A DNA stretch of 64,000 nucleotides, from assembly GCA_023105745.1 (NCBI GenBank), contig JALGQZ010000008.1:19715866-19779865 (forward strand), written 5' to 3'. This DNA comes from Austropuccinia psidii (lineage: Eukaryota; Basidiomycota; Pucciniomycetes; Pucciniales; Sphaerophragmiaceae). Of the stretch, positions 23,801 to 35,106 are shown one piece after another (the first letter of the stretch is position 1; each line of letters starts with the position of its first letter). A model generated the notes under the pieces. That model was given only the letters and a program-made list of their open reading frames with translations. It searched no databases and was not told the DNA's origin. Made by a program: the position numbers and the translations under genes.

Positions 23801-24503
23801 CTCCATGGATGCACTTTTTTCACAATGTTCAATTTTAGGGGTAACTTCATGAACCTTCTCACTCTAATAAAGTTTGGATGGTAAAATGGTTTCTTTCATT
23901 ATTATTAAGGATCAAGGGCACCAAATTTATCAAAAAATTAAAAATTGGTCATTTTTTCTTTGAAAAACAAACCAGAATTTCTAAATATATTCCAGAAGCT
24001 GGTAAATTGACACTGATAAAATAGAAGGAAGATAATCCCCAAATAAGTTTAGGAACTTATTAGAGGGTAATAAGGAACTCTAAAGCAAGATATCATACTC
24101 TTCAATCCCCAATACACCATATGATATTATATGAGAAGATGGATGTATCTCAAATCAATCAATCTTGTGATTTTATTTTCTGATGGTCTTTGAAAATAAT
24201 TGAGTTTTGGGTTTTATGATTCTTTTGAGAAATTTAAAAAGTAATAAATCCTTTCAACTTGATATCCTCAATCATTTTAACAGAATACTTATGAAATTAA
24301 TTCTTCATATTTATTTCCACAGATCTTATTGACTTCCCATTAATTGTGTACAATATTAATTTATAACCCCCTTAGAAAACATATCTTTATTAATAATAAG
24401 CAAGATCCTATTTAAGATTATTCCTGAGTGGACTTTCCATATAATAATTTATTTTAGGTGTAGGATAATATAGCTAAAACATATTTTTAAATATACAACC
24501 AAT

Positions 24504-24582
24504 CACCATGAAAAAAAGCTATCCCCCCCAGTGGGGGTAGCAGGTCCAACCTAGGTTCAACCCAGCTTCCAACTTGCTTCAT
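24504..24582 (+). repeat. Terminal-type repeat X, copy 1 (left end of a 5.9-kb segment)
   Basis: It starts sharply at caccatgaaaaaaagctat, continues with a small hairpin (ctatccccc...gggggtag) and then ggtccaac...ccaacccagcttccaac. The same order occurs inverted at 30369-30441 and direct at 40846-40915, and the flanks differ in all three. With the inverted copy it would bound a 5,938-bp unit; the bases just outside are aat on both sides, possibly a 3-bp duplication. No transposase is recognisable between them. Confidence 0.5.
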
Positions 24583-27500
24583 ACTAGGCTCTAACCTGCT
24601 ATTATTGTTTGGTCATCTTCCAAGATGGATCTTCAAGATTCAGGAATTCTTTACATAAATTGAATTTAATTCTGTAGCTTCTGGAATTGAAGAGAAATAC
24701 TTTATTCCAAAATATTCTTTGGAATCCAAACTAGAAGATTCCAAGTCAGGATGAAGCTAACAACCATGAAAGAACTCTTTGCCTGTTTCTCAATATCAGA
24801 ATATCATATTTTCTCACCCCTGTCACATAGGCCATTTTATAGGTCTTCTCTCTTGAAATTGGCTTAGGATATTTTGATATTCCTAACTTAGAAAAGATTT
24901 TAGATCAAAATATTTTGTGCTAAGAAATTACTCATCACAAAAATTCAAATATATTAATCGCATGTTTAATAATTTTAATGTAAATTTTGAAATTAATTGT
25001 GAGCCTCATGTTCAAAATCAATTTTTCCTGAATAAATATTTTCTCAATATAGCTTCCTATTCCTCATTTCGGAAAAATTTGATTTTTTTCATTGAAAAGA
25101 GGAGGGCCAAAATTTTTGTAAATTTTCCAAAATCTAGTATTCAATTCCTGTAATGCTCTTTTACCATGAGAAAAATGGCCTGAGACCTTGTATTTCTCAA
25201 AAATAGTCTCTGAAAATATTCCAAGACACACAATAGACCCAAATTTCTAAATATAAACTGATTGCTATTGCTATATTCTGAAATATTATTTCCTTAATAA
25301 TAAAGATAATATTCTGACAAATATTTATTAGATCCTACTCTTGTAAGAAATTAAGAATTAACTCAATTTCTCAATATTTTTTCTTATCTTACACAAAAAA
25401 CTAAGGAACATTTTTATATGGAAATTTATAAATCAAAACAGCGGAATGAATTATTATTCCTTTCTCAAAATATGAATTTTGAAAAGCAGCTCTAATTTTT
25501 TATATTTAAATTATCTTTATATATGATGATTGTATTTGAAATTTGCATATGTACTGAGCTACACATAATATAAAAAAGTAGGAGTTAAATATCAAGGTTT
25601 CCATTAGGAAAAGATTCCTGGTTAGAGAAGTCATCATTTTAATGATAATCAGGTTTCATCATGTGAATATGTAGTCATCATATAATTATTTTTTCAAATA
25701 AGATTATCCATGTGAAAGAAACATCTGAAATCAATTTCACAGAAATTCTTTATTTCAATTCTTGCTAATTATAGCTTAATTACCACTGTGATGCTTAATG
25801 GTGGATAATTATCATTCAAAGTTTATCAAGAGTATTTATTTGGTGGAAAGAATTCTTTGTAATAATAGATGTAAATTTATTTGGCTAATGTAGTTTAATA
25901 TGAAACGAACATAAGTAATACTCTCAACAAGGAGGATTTACCATTACAAATATGGTATTAATTTTAGAAATTTTTGGAACGTTAGAAAGACCATCAGAAT
26001 GCTATTCAGGCACAGAAAACTCATTTTTATTTCATAATAAGACACCGATTTTGGAAGTTACCCCTTTAATGAATCAAACCTTAATAAAATGTTAATTCTC
26101 TAATTTTGTTTTCAGCAATAATCTTGGATGATTTTCATATCTAAATAATGAGCTCAAATTAATTCTAAACATTATCTCTATTTAAAATCATATTTTATTG
26201 AAAAATTTCAAATATTTGCAGAATAATATGTATTGATTCGGACTGAAATGTTGAAATTACTATACTTCCAAGAGTTTCCCTCCCAGCTCTTGGGAATCAT
26301 TATAGCCTTAAAAAAGCTCTTATAAGTCAAAATCCCCACATATTCTTGTGCCTTGCATTATGGAAAATTGAGAATATATTCCAAGAAACTGACTTAAATA
26401 CTAAGATATTTAAATAAACTGAATGATCTCTGGAAATTTCACTCCTCAAATTTTTTGGTCTTTCACAAGTTAATTTGAATAAAATATTTTCTTCAGGTAG
26501 CTCTTATTAATTTTCTCAATGAGTAATGGAATGTGGGAATTGAATTCAATAATCTCAAAGTAAATCTGAATATAAATTTTCCTATATTTGAGCCTTGAAA
26601 TCTGGCACTAACATTCAATGCAATGATTTTTTGAGAACTATTGAGTTGGACCCTATTTATGAAAGACTTAAATATATCAGAATGAAATATTATTCACTTT
26701 TCTCACTTATTAATATTGCTATTTAATTTAAAAATGTAATAATTCAAGCTCAAAATATGGCTTTCAATTCCTTAAATTATTTAACACTGAACTATTTTTT
26801 TTATAAATTAAAAAGACTAATTTATTAATCAAAACACTTATTCAATTAAAATATCTATTTATAAAGGCTAAAAAGTGGGAAAATGTTTCATGCTAATGGT
26901 TTAGTGCCATTTGTTATACCTTTTGATTGAGGAAAAGAATCCTGAAACTCATGTGTTTCAACTCACAAACTAATTTTTTTCCTTCATTCTCATCAGCAGA
27001 ATCTCAACATCAGCATCATTGTACTCCCTAGTCTAAAAGCTTTTGATAAAATTTATGCAAATTAACGTGAAAGTAAATCATTTTTTTCATTCTGAGAAAG
27101 AAATATTCCTATCAAAATCTTAATATAACAATAAATAATTTCATACAAATAGTTCATGTTTATTAAAATACTTTTTCTGAAGTATTCAGTAATATTGGCC
27201 AATAAGAATCAGAGTTTCCTACACTTATCCATCAATTTATGTTAGATAAAGCACTGATCTTGCTACAAATTCCTCCATTTCAAAAAATATGATTCATCTA
27301 GATGAAGTTATTTTAAAAACTAACTTCTTTGGATATTTTTGTGGAGCTTTGGATGAAGCTTATGTTCAACACATTACAAATTCCTCTCAAAACTTTGTCC
27401 AAACCACCTCCACTTGCTGTGTTGGAGCCTTGTTTAACTAACGTCGGGAGAAAATTGGATTGGGGAAGATTTAAAAATTCCAAATTCTTATACCCACTTT

Positions 27501-28129
27501 GATTATTCAATTTCTGTCAGTATCTTTGGGGCCATAGATTCAACTTATTCTCATGAAAAATGGATTGAATAATTTGACAGAAAAATGACTTCCCATGTTA
27601 TCAAGAATTGTAAAACTAAAGTATGTTCTGTCATCTAGTTTCTTGTAACATCTTCAGATTATGTTAAGAAATTAATATCAAATTTTAAATAAATTTTGAC
27701 TTCAATATCTTTTGTTATACAAGGACTTATTATACTAAAATGTATGGCTTTGATCAAATGTAACAGCTACTCAACCAATATCCTTCTTATTCTTCTGTAG
27801 TAATTTTGTGCCATTAGATTGTAAACTTCATATTAATTTTATGTTTTTATTTTCTTCCTTTTCAACCAATCTTTTGTGAAAAAACTTCAATATCTGATCA
27901 ATATGACTCCCAAATAATATTGAATTTTTTCATTTTTCATGATTTTCTGTCTTTTATTTTTCTTACCTTTGCATTATATTTTTAGGATGATCTTTGTTGT
28001 GGCTTTATTAAGTCAATTGTCGATTTTTTCTCTTTTATCTACTTTTTTTGGTTTTTATGCTTATTTTTTTATTTTAAAATCTAGTTTCTTGGTTTTTTTC
28101 TTTTTATCATCTTTCTTTTTCAATGATTT
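24583..28129. other. AT-rich interior of the repeat-X-bounded segment, nothing recognised
   Basis: Short open frames at 24917-25153 (forward) and 27313-27510 (reverse) have no recognisable domain. The forward text around 27480-27720 has a protein-like feel with few stops, but no catalytic motif could be found. Confidence 0.4.
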
Positions 28130-28800
28130 TAATAACAATTTATTTCGGTTTTTTTTTTATTTTTATCTTTGCTTGTTTTCATTTTTTTGTTTTTACTTCT
28201 TGTGTTTTGTGTTTTGTGTTTTGTTCTTTGATTTTTGTTTTATGTTTTTTGTTATTTGTTTTGTTCTTTGTTTTTTTCTTTGTTTTTTTTCCTTGTTCTT
28301 TTGTTTTGTTTTTGTGTTTTGTTTTTGTGTTTTGTTTTTGTGTTTTGTTTTTTTGTTTTTTTGTTTTTTTGTTTTTTTTGTTTTTTTGTTTTGTTTTTGT
28401 TTTGTTTTTGTTTTGTTTTTGTTTTGTTTTTGTTTTGTTTTTGTGTTTTGTTTTTTTTTTTTTTTGTTTTGTTTTTTGTTTTTTTTTTTGTTTTTTTTTT
28501 TGTTTTTTTTTTTTGTTTTTTTTTTGTTTTTTTTTTTGTTTTTTTTTTGTTTTTTTTTTGTTTTTTTTTTGTTTTTGTTTTTTTTTTTTTTTTTTTTTTT
28601 TTTTTATTGTCTTTTTATGTTTTTTTTGTTCTTTTTATTTGTTTTTTTTATTTGTTTTTATTTTATTTTTTTTTTTATTTTTCATTTTTTTTTTTTTTTT
28701 TATTTTTTTACATTTTTTTCATTTTTTTTTTGCTTTGTTGTTTTTCATTTTTTTCATTTTTTTTGTTTCTTTTATTTATCCCTTTTTTTGGTGTGTTTCA
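28130..28800. repeat. T-rich low-complexity tract
   Basis: It consists of long T runs interrupted mainly by single G, with tttttg-type repeats at about 28280-28580. All three forward frames are open for 200-300 codons of Phe, Leu and Cys; these are artefacts of composition, not proteins. The tract stops short of the palindrome at 28866, and A-rich sequence follows on the palindrome's other side. Confidence 0.9.
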
Positions 28801-28865
28801 TGTGTTTACGTTTATTTGTTTTATTTTTTTTACTTTATTTTTCTTAAAGTTTTCTTAAGTGTTTT

Positions 28866-29012
28866 TTAGGGGTGGAAAAACTCCCAATCCAGTGCAGAAA
28901 CACTGGATTTGGGGTTTATTTGTTTTTGTTGCAGTAGTGCTATTGCCAACAAAGAAAAAAATAAAAGTTCCAATCCAGTATTTCTACACTGGATTTGGAG
29001 TTTTTCCACCCA
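28866..29012. repeat. Large nested palindrome (core 1)
   Basis: The outer arms ggggtggaaaaactcc (from 28869) and ggagtttttccaccc (to about 29011) are inverted. Inside each arm is its own hairpin. On the left is aatccagtg-cagaaa-cactggatt (28886-28909); on the right, aatccagta-tttcta-cactggatt (28972-28995). The two hairpins are 62 bases apart and the centre (ttgttgcagtagtgctattgccaacaa) is itself roughly palindromic. T-rich DNA lies to the left and A-rich DNA to the right, so a forward transcript could fold into a very long stem. The same layout recurs at 57370-57479. No known element type is recognised; a foldback element or small-RNA precursor is possible. Confidence 0.8.
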
Positions 29013-29160
29013 AAAGAAAAGTAAAAAAATCAAGAAATTTTTTAAAAAAACCAAACAGAACACATAAAAAACCTCACAAAAAAAACAAAGAGAGAAAGGA
29101 TGAAGAAAAAAACCTTTTTTTTTTAAAATATAATTAAAATAAAAGATAAAGAAAAATAAA
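29013..29160. repeat. A-rich tract right of the palindrome
   Basis: aaaagaaaagtaaaaaaatc... and similar sequence is roughly complementary in character to the T-rich tract left of the palindrome. It may extend the palindrome's arms in a degenerate way. Not coding. Confidence 0.7.
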
Positions 29161-30368
29161 ATAGAAAAACATATTAATTCTTTTCCAATGCTGCACTACA
29201 ACTCACAATTGCGCGTTGAAGGAAAATTTTGTGAAACTTCTAAAACAAATCCAAAATTGACAAAAAATCCAAAAATCTCAAAAAATCAATATACTTGTTG
29301 TTTCTAATCAAAGTAAGATTTTACTGATCATGTTTTTTTCAATGTTTTTGTAAGCTTAACAAGGTATCAAATATTAAAAAAAATTAAGATAATAAAATCA
29401 AATTTGGGGCAATAACTCTATCACCTGAAAGATGAAGATGGGAGAATTGAATGTGTTAGTTTTTTCAATTTTAAGTGTAGATAGTTTTGAAGGAAAATAA
29501 AAATGAGTGTGAAAAATGTGAAGTTTTTCTTCACACAATTCAACAATTCAACAAGAAAAAGTAGGCAAATTTTTAACAGGCCTGGATTTCTCTATTTCAA
29601 AAGTCACAGAAATTAGTATTAAAGGGAGTTTAAATTTACAAATACCCTTCAAAATAAGTGCTTTTAATTATGTGTGAGTAATATGATAAATGTGTCGGAG
29701 CTCATTTTCAAGATGAAAATTTAACACTTTCTGGAGAGTATCTTGAATAATCAAGAAAAGACTACATATATTTGGGAAAAACAATACTAAGTATTAATTA
29801 TGTAAGCTAATAGAAAAGATTAAAAATTCAAAATTTCGTGTAAATAATTTTTTCAAAACAAATCTGTTTTAAAAATGGGGGATGAAAACAAATTATATAT
29901 GTATCAGAGGAATAGCTAAACCTGTTTAAATCCCTCTTAAAAGGAATTCAAAGTATTTTAAAAGAAAAAAACTGTAATTTATTGTAGATTATTAAGCTGT
30001 AACATTATTTAGTTTCTCATAAACTATTTTTATGAACTAAATCTTTCTTTTCAAAAAAACTTCATCAATATATTTTTTGGAACAATAGGCACTTGTGAAT
30101 GAGTAAAATTCTTTGAATGAACAGATAAAATTCAATCCCTCTTCAGTTACTCCATATATTTCTGTGAAAGAGGGGTCCTCCCATGTTAAGGATAATTTTT
30201 ATTCAATAATTGATTCTGTTGGTTGATAGTGTATGCTTTATTTATGAGTAAACAAAACTCATGGGAAATCCATCATCTTCTATTTTAATTGAGTAAGATT
30301 CTCAATGGCCAAAATGTGGCTGGAATTATCTGAAAAAATATTTCAAGGTTAGAAACAAGGTTAATAGC
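29161..30368. other. AT-rich, nothing recognised
   Basis: No open frame, RNA or repeat could be supported on either strand. Confidence 0.5.
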
Positions 30369-30441
30369 CATGTTGAAAGAAGGTTGGAGCTGGGTTAGAC
30401 CTTCTCCCCCAGAAGTGGGGATAGCTTTTTTTTTCATGGTG
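30369..30441 (-). repeat. Terminal-type repeat X, copy 2 (inverted)
   Basis: On the reverse strand it reads caccatgaaaaaaaaagctatccccacttctgggg..., then aaggtctaacccagctccaaccttctttcaa. It matches copies 1 and 3 in order and in the sharp caccatg boundary. It is inverted relative to copy 1, so it could be the right terminus of a unit starting at 24504. Confidence 0.55.
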
Positions 30442-32769
30442 AATATTGATTTTTTTTTTGGATAAATATAAAGCTAAGATTTCTCATAAATTTTCTCCTC
30501 ATGAGTTCTCAGAAAAATAACATTTTTTAACTTTTCATCTACTAAATCTTTGAATTCTGAATGAATATCACCAATAGCTATTATATTTCAGAACTAGTTT
30601 TAATAATCAATTTTATCAGAGGACTTTAATTTTTTATTGAAAAATATTCCCTTATTTTTTTGGTTTAATCCAATAATTTAATGATTTTGTATAACCAAAA
30701 CAACCTTTTTAAAAGAGACATAGAATATTTAAGTAAAAAGAACTTTAATATAGTTTACCCAAAGATCTATTATTATCAAAATATAGGAGAAAAAATTGTG
30801 AAAAAAATAATACACAAAATAAAAGAATATGATGCGCTATATTATAATCCTATTGAAGTGAAAAAATACCAGGTTAATAAATTTTGATTATCTTTATGGT
30901 ATTTTTCATTGAGTCGTTCTAAGCTATATTTACTTGAATTAATACAAAAAACAAATTTGAATTGTTTTGAAAGATTTCTTCAATCTATTTCTAAGTTAAT
31001 TCTAAGGCTTTAAGCTGATAGTTAACTCCTATAAATATTGAATAGTATCATGATATTTGATTCATTTTATTCAAAAGCATCTCCATATAGGTTAGAATAG
31101 GGTATTACTCAGCTAGTATTTAATAAATAATTTTATCTTCCTTGATTTATTGTAAAGAAAGTAAGAAAAAATCTAAAAAACTCTAAAAGAAAAATTGAAT
31201 TTCTACAGGTAAAGAGTAATTCATTGACAACTATGGTTTTCACTCTACAAAGAAAACATATTTAGTAAGAGACTTTTGAATCACAGGAGATAGTAGTAAT
31301 TAAAAATTATGAGCAGAAAATAGATCAAAATTGGATATAAGATAGAATATCTGTAATACTTTACTAAAATAGGATTTCTAATGCATATGAAACCAAGCTG
31401 GTTTTCAGTACACTCTTACTGACAAATAATACAGATCATGGATTATTTGAATCTGACTGAATAAAAATTAGGTAGCTCTCTATATAAAAATAGCTTGTAT
31501 CTAAATATTTATTTACTTTTACGAGTCTTTGCAGATATATAAACTCAATGTGGTGCTTATTGAGAACTATAAAAGACAGGCCATTTTCAACCTCAATTAT
31601 TGCAGTTGCAGAAAAAAAGGTCAATGAGGGCATTTTAATTATTATACAAGCATTTATTAAAAAACTTGCAGAAATGTTATTTATTTACTTTATTATCCAT
31701 TTTCTAATTAATCGTACTTGATATATCTAAAGAAAATTAATTGGTTTAAAAGAAGAAGCTTGAATGAGATAAGGAAAAATAGATGGATAAAAGATTGGGA
31801 AAGATCAAGAAAATGTATGAGGAAATAATATTGAATGGGATGAAAATTTACCTCTAAACGGAGAATTTAAGTGAAGTTGAAAACTTCGAGGAGAAAAAAT
31901 CACAATAAAAAATGGAATCTGGGAGAAGACCCAAAAAATTAAATATGAGCTGAAAAATGAACATGAAATAAGGATATAGATATCAAATATCAGAACCAGA
32001 AGATGTATTTCAAAATTATATACTTGGAATATTAAAGACCTCTCTTGGAACTGGACAAATATTTATTGTTTAATCAATAGGTAGTCATTCAAAACTGTTT
32101 TGATACCCTTTTGCAATATATGTGAGTTCATTTTGTTTAAATTGATTCAATTTTTATTAAAAAAATGATTTTGAAATGTGTCTTTTTTTTAATTGTGGTA
32201 AGGTTCAAGCTCTTTTCTGAAGCTTACCATGTGGAATTTTAGAATTATTCAGAATTAATTATGTTTATATTTGTGTTAGATTGGGTTTGCCCCTTTCGAA
32301 TTAGTTTTAGAATTGAGATTTTTGATAGATTTTTATTTCTGTTTTTTCCTGAATATTTTCAATTCAAAATTTAAATCAACTTTCTTTTTTTATCTGTAAT
32401 TTTTCTCATTTTTTATTTTTTTCCAAATATAGACCACATTTCAAGTGAGCTCTTTCTGAGATTTTCCATTCAATTAAGATTCAAATTAAGTCAATTAATT
32501 TCAAATATTTTTTCATTTTATTGATTTTTTGAAGCTGAATTTCTTTTCAAATCAAGCTGTTTCAGTTACCTTTTACTAGAAAATATTTCTCCAATTTTAA
32601 AAGAGAAAAAATTCATTCAAGTTACCTTAAGTCATTATTTTCAAATTTGACTCCTTCCTCAGCTTCATCAAAGCTATCCTTTTTAAAAAAATCTTTTTTT
32701 TGGATTTTATCTCATTTCAGGTGACATATCAGTGTTTGCAAGCAGTCAAAAACTTAATGTTTATAGGGT
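30442..32769. other. AT-rich, nothing recognised
   Basis: Only short lysine/isoleucine/tyrosine-rich frames typical of AT-rich DNA occur (for example 30681-30887 forward and 31436-31633 reverse). Near 32150-32750 the sequence becomes T-rich before the gag-like remains. Confidence 0.5.
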
Positions 32770-33085
32770 ATTTACCTTTGACTGTGCCTTGTGAAATTTG
32801 TTATCTACTGCTTTGGGAAAATTGCCTTTAGAGGTTATAACTAGGTTCATTATGGTAATCTTCCCTGTAAAAGTTATCAAGGTTGGTTTAACTTGTATTG
32901 ATGCAGAGTTTTGTGGTTCTCTCCTTCTCTGGGTGGAAATTTGTGTCCACTTCTTGGTTGTAATGAGGCCTTCACTATGCCTCTTGACTTTTACCTTGCC
33001 TCCTGGTTCTTAAGGTATCACTGGTGTACTGACTTGTGATTGGGTTTCAAGTGGTATGAAACTTTCTTCCACTGAGTCAAAGAGG
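32770..33085 (-). pseudogene. Gag-like open frame fragment of a Ty3/Gypsy element
   Basis: One reverse-strand frame stays open for about 105 codons with a single TAA (near 33028). It includes the stretches VKRHSEGLITTKKWTQIS and REPQNSASIQVKPTLITFTG. I recognise this basic, low-complexity protein as one that recurs in many copies with Ty3-type elements of rust genomes; this is from memory and unverified. It lies about 600 bp downstream, on the same strand, of the LTR at 33692-35106, as a first internal gene should. The leader between them carries a possible 54-nt GT-AG intron (33584-33637). Similarity stops near 32770, so the element is truncated. Confidence 0.6.
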
Positions 33086-33510
33086 AAAAAAAGGGCTTAT
33101 GTCAGTTAATACTACTTAAAATGCTGTTTGCATGTCTAATAATGGCCTCTGGGAAATATATTTCTATATTATGCCCTAGTATTATGATGTTTTAACTGGA
33201 ATTATCAATGAGACGTCACAAAAAAACTGGTTTGTGGGTTTCTGGTACACTTTTTGTATACAAGTATCTCACAGATTAACCTGTAATTAATAATTGTAAT
33301 CTTAAGTGGCTCTGTAATGGGCAATTGAAATTATCAATATGCCCAACCACACCTCTGATACTGTTATTTAAAATGAAAGAGGCATTCTATTTAATTAAAA
33401 AAGAACAATATTAATGGCTTTAATTGTTTTAATATGAAAAAAATGCCAAAAATAATTTTGGTGGTGATTAAATTATAATCAACCACATTAAAAAATAATA
33501 AAAAAAACAC

Positions 33511-33534
33511 AGTAGTATATGTGTATATACTACT
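33511..33534. repeat. Perfect 10-bp palindrome with 4-base loop
   Basis: agtagtatat-gtgt-atatactact lies within the presumed leader of the reverse-strand Ty3 element. It may simply be a chance AT-rich palindrome. Confidence 0.6.
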
Positions 33535-33691
33535 CAAAAAATAGATCAATATATATATTATATTATTTTTTTATATTCTAAGCCTAAAAAGAGAAACAAT
33601 GATTCCAGAAATAAAAGATGTAAGAGAGAAAACTCACCTTTTGCATAAAAGTGGTCCAAAAATTCAAACATTCATGGCCAGGCCCCCAAAA

Positions 33692-35106
33692 TGTCAGGCC
33701 AAGTCTGTGGTAAAGTGATAATAATGGTATATAAAACTTCAACTATTACAGTCACACAGATAAAAATGATAATAAAACATTTTTTATTGATAATAAGGGC
33801 TTTACTAAAGAGATTTAGTGGTGGTGAGCCATTGAAAGCCCTGGGTTCAGCTTTACCAATTGAGTTATTATAATAAAGACTACAATGATTAAAATTGTAA
33901 TTATATCTGATATGTTTTCCAAGAGTATAACTGTTTTTGACATTTTTACTACATAGGAATTTAAGAACAGGATAGGGATTCCTTTTCTGGCAGAGGAAAG
34001 GCCCCCTTTTATCCTGAAAAGGGGTGGAATGGCCCTCCACACCATCCATATAGAGGAAGTGAAGATTTTTTCACTTCAGAGTACTGGCTTGTGGTTTTCA
34101 CCAGGCCCGTATACTCTGTATTGGGCTCAGATGTGGCTTTGAAATTGAATCTGGGCAGTTTTCCCCAATACAGGGTGAAAAATTTCATCTGGGGACCACA
34201 CAGCCCTCTTCTGACATGTATGACACATGGAATGCTGTACAGAACCTGTATGAGCCCCCAGTATTGAATGAACTATGAGGTATTGAAGTATAAAACTGCT
34301 TCTTTGTCTGTTTGACACCTCATAATTATGGTTCTGGGATATTATCCCACAGTAACTCTGTATTGGTCTAACTGTGGGATTTTGACCTTAGAACTGTCAT
34401 AACGTTTTCAGTTTTCAAGATATTGAGCTCAAAGCTGGCTCATTGTGCAGCCTTGAATTTTCTCTACAAAATGGTTCCTAATTTGGTATGGGTAACCCTA
34501 AATATGGAAAAGGTATGCCATGTAAAAGTTTTGTTATCCATATGTATGATTTTCTCAAAATCTGTATGGAGCTTGTTTGCCCCATAACGTCTTTTCTAAA
34601 TGAGACTTGGGGAGATGAATGGCACCATTAGATAGCCCTGATTGTTCTCTCTCCAAAATGACCCCACTTAAGGTATCTCACACTAAAACTGTAGAGGTTA
34701 GATTGGAGGTGAATATTTTCTTCACCCTTCTTGGACCCTATCTTGGCCACAACTTCTGTGGTTTTGGTGTTAGCTCAATTTGGCTAGTAACATTGGATAG
34801 CCCTGACTTAGAAATTCAATTCAAATACCAATCTGCTGGGGTTAAGCCTCTTCCTCTGGATCTCAGATGAGAGGTGAAAATAAAGGTTTATGCTCAGCAA
34901 TGACTTTGTGAAGGAATAACTTTATTATTCTTTTTTCTATGATGGTGGGACTTTTATATTTGGAAAAACGTAAGTTTCCTCTTCATTTTGAAGCCTTTTG
35001 AGATATTTTGGCTCAGCTCCATGTTCTGGGGGTATCTTAGCTTTACCATTGGTTTATGGTATTTGGCTGTTGTGCTTGTGCTCTGGTTTTGAGTCACAGG
35101 CTGACA
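33692..35106 (-). repeat. 5' LTR of the second Ty3-type LTR family (copy A)
   Basis: A 1,415-bp unit is repeated in inverted orientation at 59027-60446 (1,420 bp). On the reverse strand it starts TGTCAGCC and ends GGCCTGACA, an inverted-repeat terminus typical of LTRs. Shared blocks include the cagccctcttctga/tcagaagagggctg region (34200/59900), aaaatgaccccactt (34658) and gaggtgaaaataaaggtttatgctcag (about 34870). Because gag-like remains lie at 32770-33085 on the same strand, this copy is the 5' LTR of an element running leftward. Open frames inside it are repeats of LTR sequence, not genes. Confidence 0.85.

Noticed and set aside
27330..27850. Forward text with few stops that might be part of a Copia-type reverse transcriptase
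   Set aside because: No YVDD-like motif or other catalytic block could be identified; resemblance was too weak to support.
27939..28869. Three overlapping forward open frames of 200-300 codons rich in Phe, Leu and Cys, resembling membrane proteins
   Set aside because: They arise from the T-rich low-complexity tract; all three phases are open at once and the residues are just TTT, TTG and TGT codons.
28859..29137. Forward frame of 92 codons and reverse frame of 65 codons across the palindrome
   Set aside because: They read through inverted arms and A-rich DNA, so the protein text mirrors the palindrome.
33672..34870. Several open frames on both strands between 33.7 and 34.9 kb
   Set aside because: They lie inside the LTR that is repeated at 59.0-60.4 kb, and homologous frames are not kept in the other copy.
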